Translations under genes and position numbers: made by a program
The notes under the pieces: model-generated
What the model was told of the DNA's origin: nothing
Database searches by the model: none
Seen by the model: only the letters and a program-made list of their open reading frames with translations
In this document: piece by piece, positions 61,298 to 64,000 of the stretch
Layout of the letters: each line of letters starts with the position of its first letter
Numbering within the stretch: the first letter of the stretch is position 1
Source of the DNA: Erythrobacter ramosus
Lineage (GTDB): Bacteria > Pseudomonadota > Alphaproteobacteria > Sphingomonadales > Sphingomonadaceae
Assembly (NCBI RefSeq): GCF_009828055.1
Contig: NZ_WTYB01000002.1
Coordinates: forward strand, 806,001-870,000
Reading direction: 5' to 3'
DNA: 64,000 nt

Positions 61298-61663
61298 ATG
61301 GCTCTGTACGAGCACGTCTTTCTCGCGCGTCAGGATCTGAGCCAAGCTCAGGTTGACGCGCTGGCAGCGCAAGCTACCGAAATCGTCGAGGCCGGCAACG
61401 GCAAGGTCACCAAGACCGAAACCTGGGGCCTGAAGTCGCTCGCCTACAAGATCGAGCGTAACCGCAAGGCGCATTTCGTGCTGCTCAACATCGAAGCCCC
61501 CGGCTCGGTTGTGGCAGAACTCGAACGCCAGACCCGTATCAACGAAGACGTCATCCGCTACATGACCATCCGCGTGGAAGAGCACGAGGAAGGCCCCAGC
61601 GTGATGATGCGCAAGAACGAGCGCGAGCGTAAGCGTCGCGACGCACGTGAGGAGCGCGACTGA
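61298..61663 (+). CDS. rpsF: 30S ribosomal protein S6
   Basis: 121 residues. [40 protein letters not shown] and [19 protein letters not shown] are S6-typical. It binds S18 on the 30S platform. The start at 61298 has GAAAGGA upstream. The stop overlaps the rpsR ATG by one base (TGATG). Confidence 0.97.
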   Translation: MALYEHVFLARQDLSQAQVDALAAQATEIVEAGNGKVTKTETWGLKSLAYKIERNRKAHFVLLNIEAPGSVVAELERQTRINEDVIRYMTIRVEEHEEGPSVMMRKNERERKRRDAREERD

Positions 61664-61887
61664 TGGCCCGCCCGTTTTTCCGCCGCCGCAAGTCCTGCCC
61701 GTTCGCGGCCAAGGATGCCCCCAAGATCGATTACAAGGACGTGCGCCTGTTGCAGGGCTTCATGTCCGAGCGTGGCAAGATCGTGCCTTCGCGCATCACC
61801 GCCGTTTCGGCGAAGAAGCAGCGTGAACTGGCTCAGGCGATCAAGCGCGCCCGTCAGATCGGCCTGCTTCCCTTCATCGTGAAGTAA
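61663..61887 (+). CDS. rpsR: 30S ribosomal protein S18
   Basis: 74 residues: [40 protein letters not shown] and [13 protein letters not shown] are diagnostic. It partners S6 on the 30S platform. The cysteine in SCPF is retained. Confidence 0.98.
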   Translation: MARPFFRRRKSCPFAAKDAPKIDYKDVRLLQGFMSERGKIVPSRITAVSAKKQRELAQAIKRARQIGLLPFIVK

Positions 61888-61901
61888 GAGGAGAAGACGA
61901 A

Positions 61902-62507
61902 ATGGATATCATTCTCCTTGAGCGCATCGAAAAGCTCGGCTCGATCGGTGACGTTGTTACCGTGAAGGACGGCTACGCGCGCAACTTCCTGCTGCCGCAG
62001 AAGAAGGCCCTTCGCGCCAACGACAGCAACCGCAAGGTGTTCGAAGCCAACCGTGAGCGGCTGGTCACCGAGAACGCCGAGCGTCGCTCCGCTGCTGAAG
62101 CGCAGGGCGAAAAGGTGGCAGGCGCAGAAGTGGTGCTGATCCGCGCCGCTTCGAACGCTGGCCAGCTCTATGGTTCGGTGAGCGTGCGCGACATCGTCGC
62201 CGGTCTTGCCGATCAGGGCCACGACGTTGATAAGCGCATGGTCATCCTTGGCGCGCCGATCAAGAACATCGGCATGCACAATGTGACCGTCGCCCTGCAC
62301 CCGGAAGTGCGCGTCACCGTGAAGGCCAACGTGGCCCGCTCGGACGACGAAGCCAAGCTGCAGAGCGAAGGCGTGGACGTGCTCGCCGCGATGTTCGAAG
62401 ACGAACAGCGTGAAATCGAAGAACAGGCCGATGCCACCCGCATCGACACCAACCTCGAACCGGGTGAAATCCCGGCCGAGCTGTTCGACGGCGACGACGA
62501 AGACTGA
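61902..62507 (+). CDS. rplI: 50S ribosomal protein L9, with acidic extension
   Basis: 201 residues; E. coli L9 has 149. [20 protein letters not shown] and [16 protein letters not shown] are the conserved N-terminal domain, followed by the long helix and C-terminal domain. About 35 acidic C-terminal residues (from [13 protein letters not shown] to FDGDDED) are a family variant seen in alphaproteobacteria. A GAGGAGAAG ribosome binding site is present. Confidence 0.96.
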   Translation: MDIILLERIEKLGSIGDVVTVKDGYARNFLLPQKKALRANDSNRKVFEANRERLVTENAERRSAAEAQGEKVAGAEVVLIRAASNAGQLYGSVSVRDIVAGLADQGHDVDKRMVILGAPIKNIGMHNVTVALHPEVRVTVKANVARSDDEAKLQSEGVDVLAAMFEDEQREIEEQADATRIDTNLEPGEIPAELFDGDDED

Positions 62508-62544
62508 CACGCGCGGCCTTTCCGGCCCACATGATGCAAAGAAC

Positions 62545-62575
62545 GGGCGCGGGGATCGGCATGATCCCCGCGCCC
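62545..62575 (+). terminator. Rho-independent-like terminator of rpsF-rpsR-rplI
   Basis: GGGCGCGGGGATC-GGCAT-GATCCCCGCGCCC: a perfect 13-bp stem with a 5-nt loop followed by TTCTTGT. It lies 38 bp after the rplI stop. Confidence 0.85.
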
Positions 62576-62650
62576 TTCTTGTAAACAGACCATGTCTCAA
62601 GCAAAGGTTCTGTCGCACAACGATAACAAGAAAGGAGCAGAACAACTGCC

Positions 62651-64000
62651 ATGATCGACATTCCGACCATCCTCACCCAGTTGCGGCAGCATTATGACGA
62701 GGCGGTGCGCTGCTTGCGCGATGATGTGATCGCTTTCGGGCGCGACGGCACCTTGCCGGCCCCGTCGAAGCGCACTGACGGCAGCTATGCCTATCCCCAG
62801 ATCACCTTGCGCTATGCCGGGGTCGGCGCCCAATTCGATCGCAGCCGCGCGTTCGGGCGGTTGGAGATGCCGGGAACCTACTCCACAACCGTCACCCGGC
62901 CTGACCGCTTTGCCGAATACCTCACCGAACAGCTCCAGCTGATCGCAGCGGAATACGAGATCGACGTCACGGTCGAACGCTCGCGTCAGGAAATCCCCTT
63001 CCCCTATGTCCTCGATGGCGAGGCCGGTGCCGCAATGGTCGGCATCGCGGCGCAGGATATTGCCGCGTATTTCCCCTCGACCGATCTGGCTTTGATCGGC
63101 GACGAGCTGGCCGACGGGATTGAGTTCGATGGCGATCACGATATGCCGCTGTCGTTGTTCGATGGGCTGCGCACCGATTACTCACTGGCGCGGCTCAAGC
63201 ATTATACGGGCAGCGAAGTCAGCGACTTTCAGGACTTCATCCTGTTCACCAACTATCACCGCTATGTCGATGAGTTCGTGAACTGGGGTGCGCAGCAGAT
63301 CGGTCAGGACGGCTATGTTGCGCTCACCGGTGCGGCCGGGCTCGACATTCGTGTGGCAACCCCGCACGCGCAGGATCAACTCAACGATACCGCCTGGCGC
63401 AAGCACCAGATGCCCGCCTATCACCTGATCCGTGAAGACGGGCGCGGGATTACGCTGGTCAATATCGGCGTCGGCCCGTCCAACGCCAAGACGATCTGCG
63501 ATCACCTCGCGGTGCTGCGTCCGCACGCATGGATGATGATCGGCCACTGCGGCGGGCTTCGCTCCACCCAGAAGATCGGCGATTTTGTGCTCGCCCATGC
63601 CTACCTGCGCGATGATCACGTGCTTGATCCGGTGCTCCCGCCCGAAGTACCGATCCCGCCGATTGCCGAAGTGCAGCAGGCTATGGCAGCGGCGGCCGAA
63701 AGCGTGGCGGGCGTGCAGGGTGCGAACCTGAAACAGCGGATGCGTACCGGCACGGTCGTCACCACCGACGACCGCAACTGGGAGCTGCGTTATTCGTCCT
63801 CGGCCAAGCGCTTCTCGCAAAGCCGCGCGATCGCGATCGACATGGAGAGCGCCACCATCGCCACCCAGGGCTACCGCTTCCGGGTGCCGTACGGGACGCT
63901 GCTATGCGTCTCGGACAAGCCGCTGCATGGCGAAATCAAGCTGCCGGGTCAGGCGAACAAATTCTACGAGGAAGCCATCGCGGCCCACTTGCAGATCGGC
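62651..64000 (+). CDS. amn: AMP nucleosidase (3' end outside window)
   Basis: 450 codons from the ATG at 62651 to the window end without a stop. The N-terminal AMN domain is followed by the nucleoside phosphorylase-like domain: GVGPSNAKTICDHLAVLRP, MMIGHCGGLRSTQKIGDFVL, RTGTVVTTDDRNWELRYS and AIDMESATIATQGYRFRVP. It hydrolyses AMP to adenine and ribose-5-phosphate. It starts 76 bp after the ribosomal operon terminator. Confidence 0.94.
   Translation, partial: MIDIPTILTQLRQHYDEAVRCLRDDVIAFGRDGTLPAPSKRTDGSYAYPQITLRYAGVGAQFDRSRAFGRLEMPGTYSTTVTRPDRFAEYLTEQLQLIAAEYEIDVTVERSRQEIPFPYVLDGEAGAAMVGIAAQDIAAYFPSTDLALIGDELADGIEFDGDHDMPLSLFDGLRTDYSLARLKHYTGSEVSDFQDFILFTNYHRYVDEFVNWGAQQIGQDGYVALTGAAGLDIRVATPHAQDQLNDTAWRKHQMPAYHLIREDGRGITLVNIGVGPSNAKTICDHLAVLRPHAWMMIGHCGGLRSTQKIGDFVLAHAYLRDDHVLDPVLPPEVPIPPIAEVQQAMAAAAESVAGVQGANLKQRMRTGTVVTTDDRNWELRYSSSAKRFSQSRAIAIDMESATIATQGYRFRVPYGTLLCVSDKPLHGEIKLPGQANKFYEEAIAAHLQIG

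Overview
The window is about 64 kb of GC-rich (roughly 64%) chromosomal DNA from an alphaproteobacterium. Gene families and order (sdhC-sdhD-sdhA, bamD/recN/ligA on one strand, rpsF-rpsR-rplI, a class II type phaC followed by phaZ, tandem GGDEF-EAL-PilZ proteins) and the style of intergenic palindromic repeats suggest Sphingomonadales, probably Erythrobacteraceae (Erythrobacter/Porphyrobacter-like). That placement is an inference from protein style; no rRNA or tRNA gene is present to confirm it.

Layout. 0-6.4 kb: rsmB (cut by the window edge), guaB, an M28 peptidase lipoprotein and 3-hydroxybutyrate dehydrogenase on the minus strand, then a YpfJ-type zinc metallopeptidase and a small secreted protein on the plus strand. 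6.4-10.2 kb: an M56 membrane metallopeptidase and a BlaI-type repressor in one operon. Across a 125-bp control region holding two BlaI-like operators lies a secreted protein that fuses a phytase-esterase-like domain to a cyclophilin domain. 10.2-14.2 kb: a hotdog thioesterase and TetR operon with a 21-nt palindrome in front, a secreted C13 (legumain-like) peptidase, and a DCC protein, a saccharopine-dehydrogenase-like protein and an Mpo1-like protein. 14.2-16.9 kb: sdhCDA without sdhB. 17.0-19.5 kb: an SDR, a subclass-B3-like metallo-beta-lactamase-fold lipoprotein and prmA, translationally coupled. 19.5-22.9 kb: an ECF42-type sigma factor with its DGPF/YCII partner, a sterol-desaturase-family protein and a CinA-like protein. 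22.9-33 kb: a diheme cytochrome c, ligA, two tandem paralogous lipoprotein hydrolases, recN, a secreted S9 peptidase with an apparent ATT start codon, and bamD.

33-36.7 kb is an accessory island: an HTH/terminase-small-subunit-like gene, a ccdAB toxin-antitoxin pair with an operator, an AT-rich HNH endonuclease gene, an orphan Flp pilin gene too short for routine calling, and several families of palindromic intergenic repeats. 36.7-43.7 kb: lepA and two tandem PAS-GGDEF-EAL-PilZ proteins, one with a degenerate EAL site. 43.9-46.8 kb: phaC-phaZ ending in a perfect 28-bp-arm inverted repeat. 46.8-51.1 kb: a DUF427 protein, glycerophosphodiester phosphodiesterase, a D-aminoacylase-type amidohydrolase and a DUF2855 protein. 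51.2-58.4 kb: dnaN, fabG-fabD, a divergent ldcA/mpl-like murein-recycling pair, a zinc-ribbon membrane protein and an acyl-CoA synthetase. 58.5-64 kb: a stealth-family sugar phosphotransferase, a GST, a DUF808 membrane protein, rpsF-rpsR-rplI with a terminator, and the start of amn (AMP nucleosidase, cut by the window edge).

Most of the window is ordinary chromosomal backbone with many ATGA/TGATG overlaps. The parts most worth follow-up are the M56/BlaI unit with its divergent esterase-like-cyclophilin fusion, the B3-like metallo-beta-lactamase-fold protein, the ATT-initiated S9 peptidase, the low-GC patch inside ligA, and the 33-36.7 kb island with its repeats.
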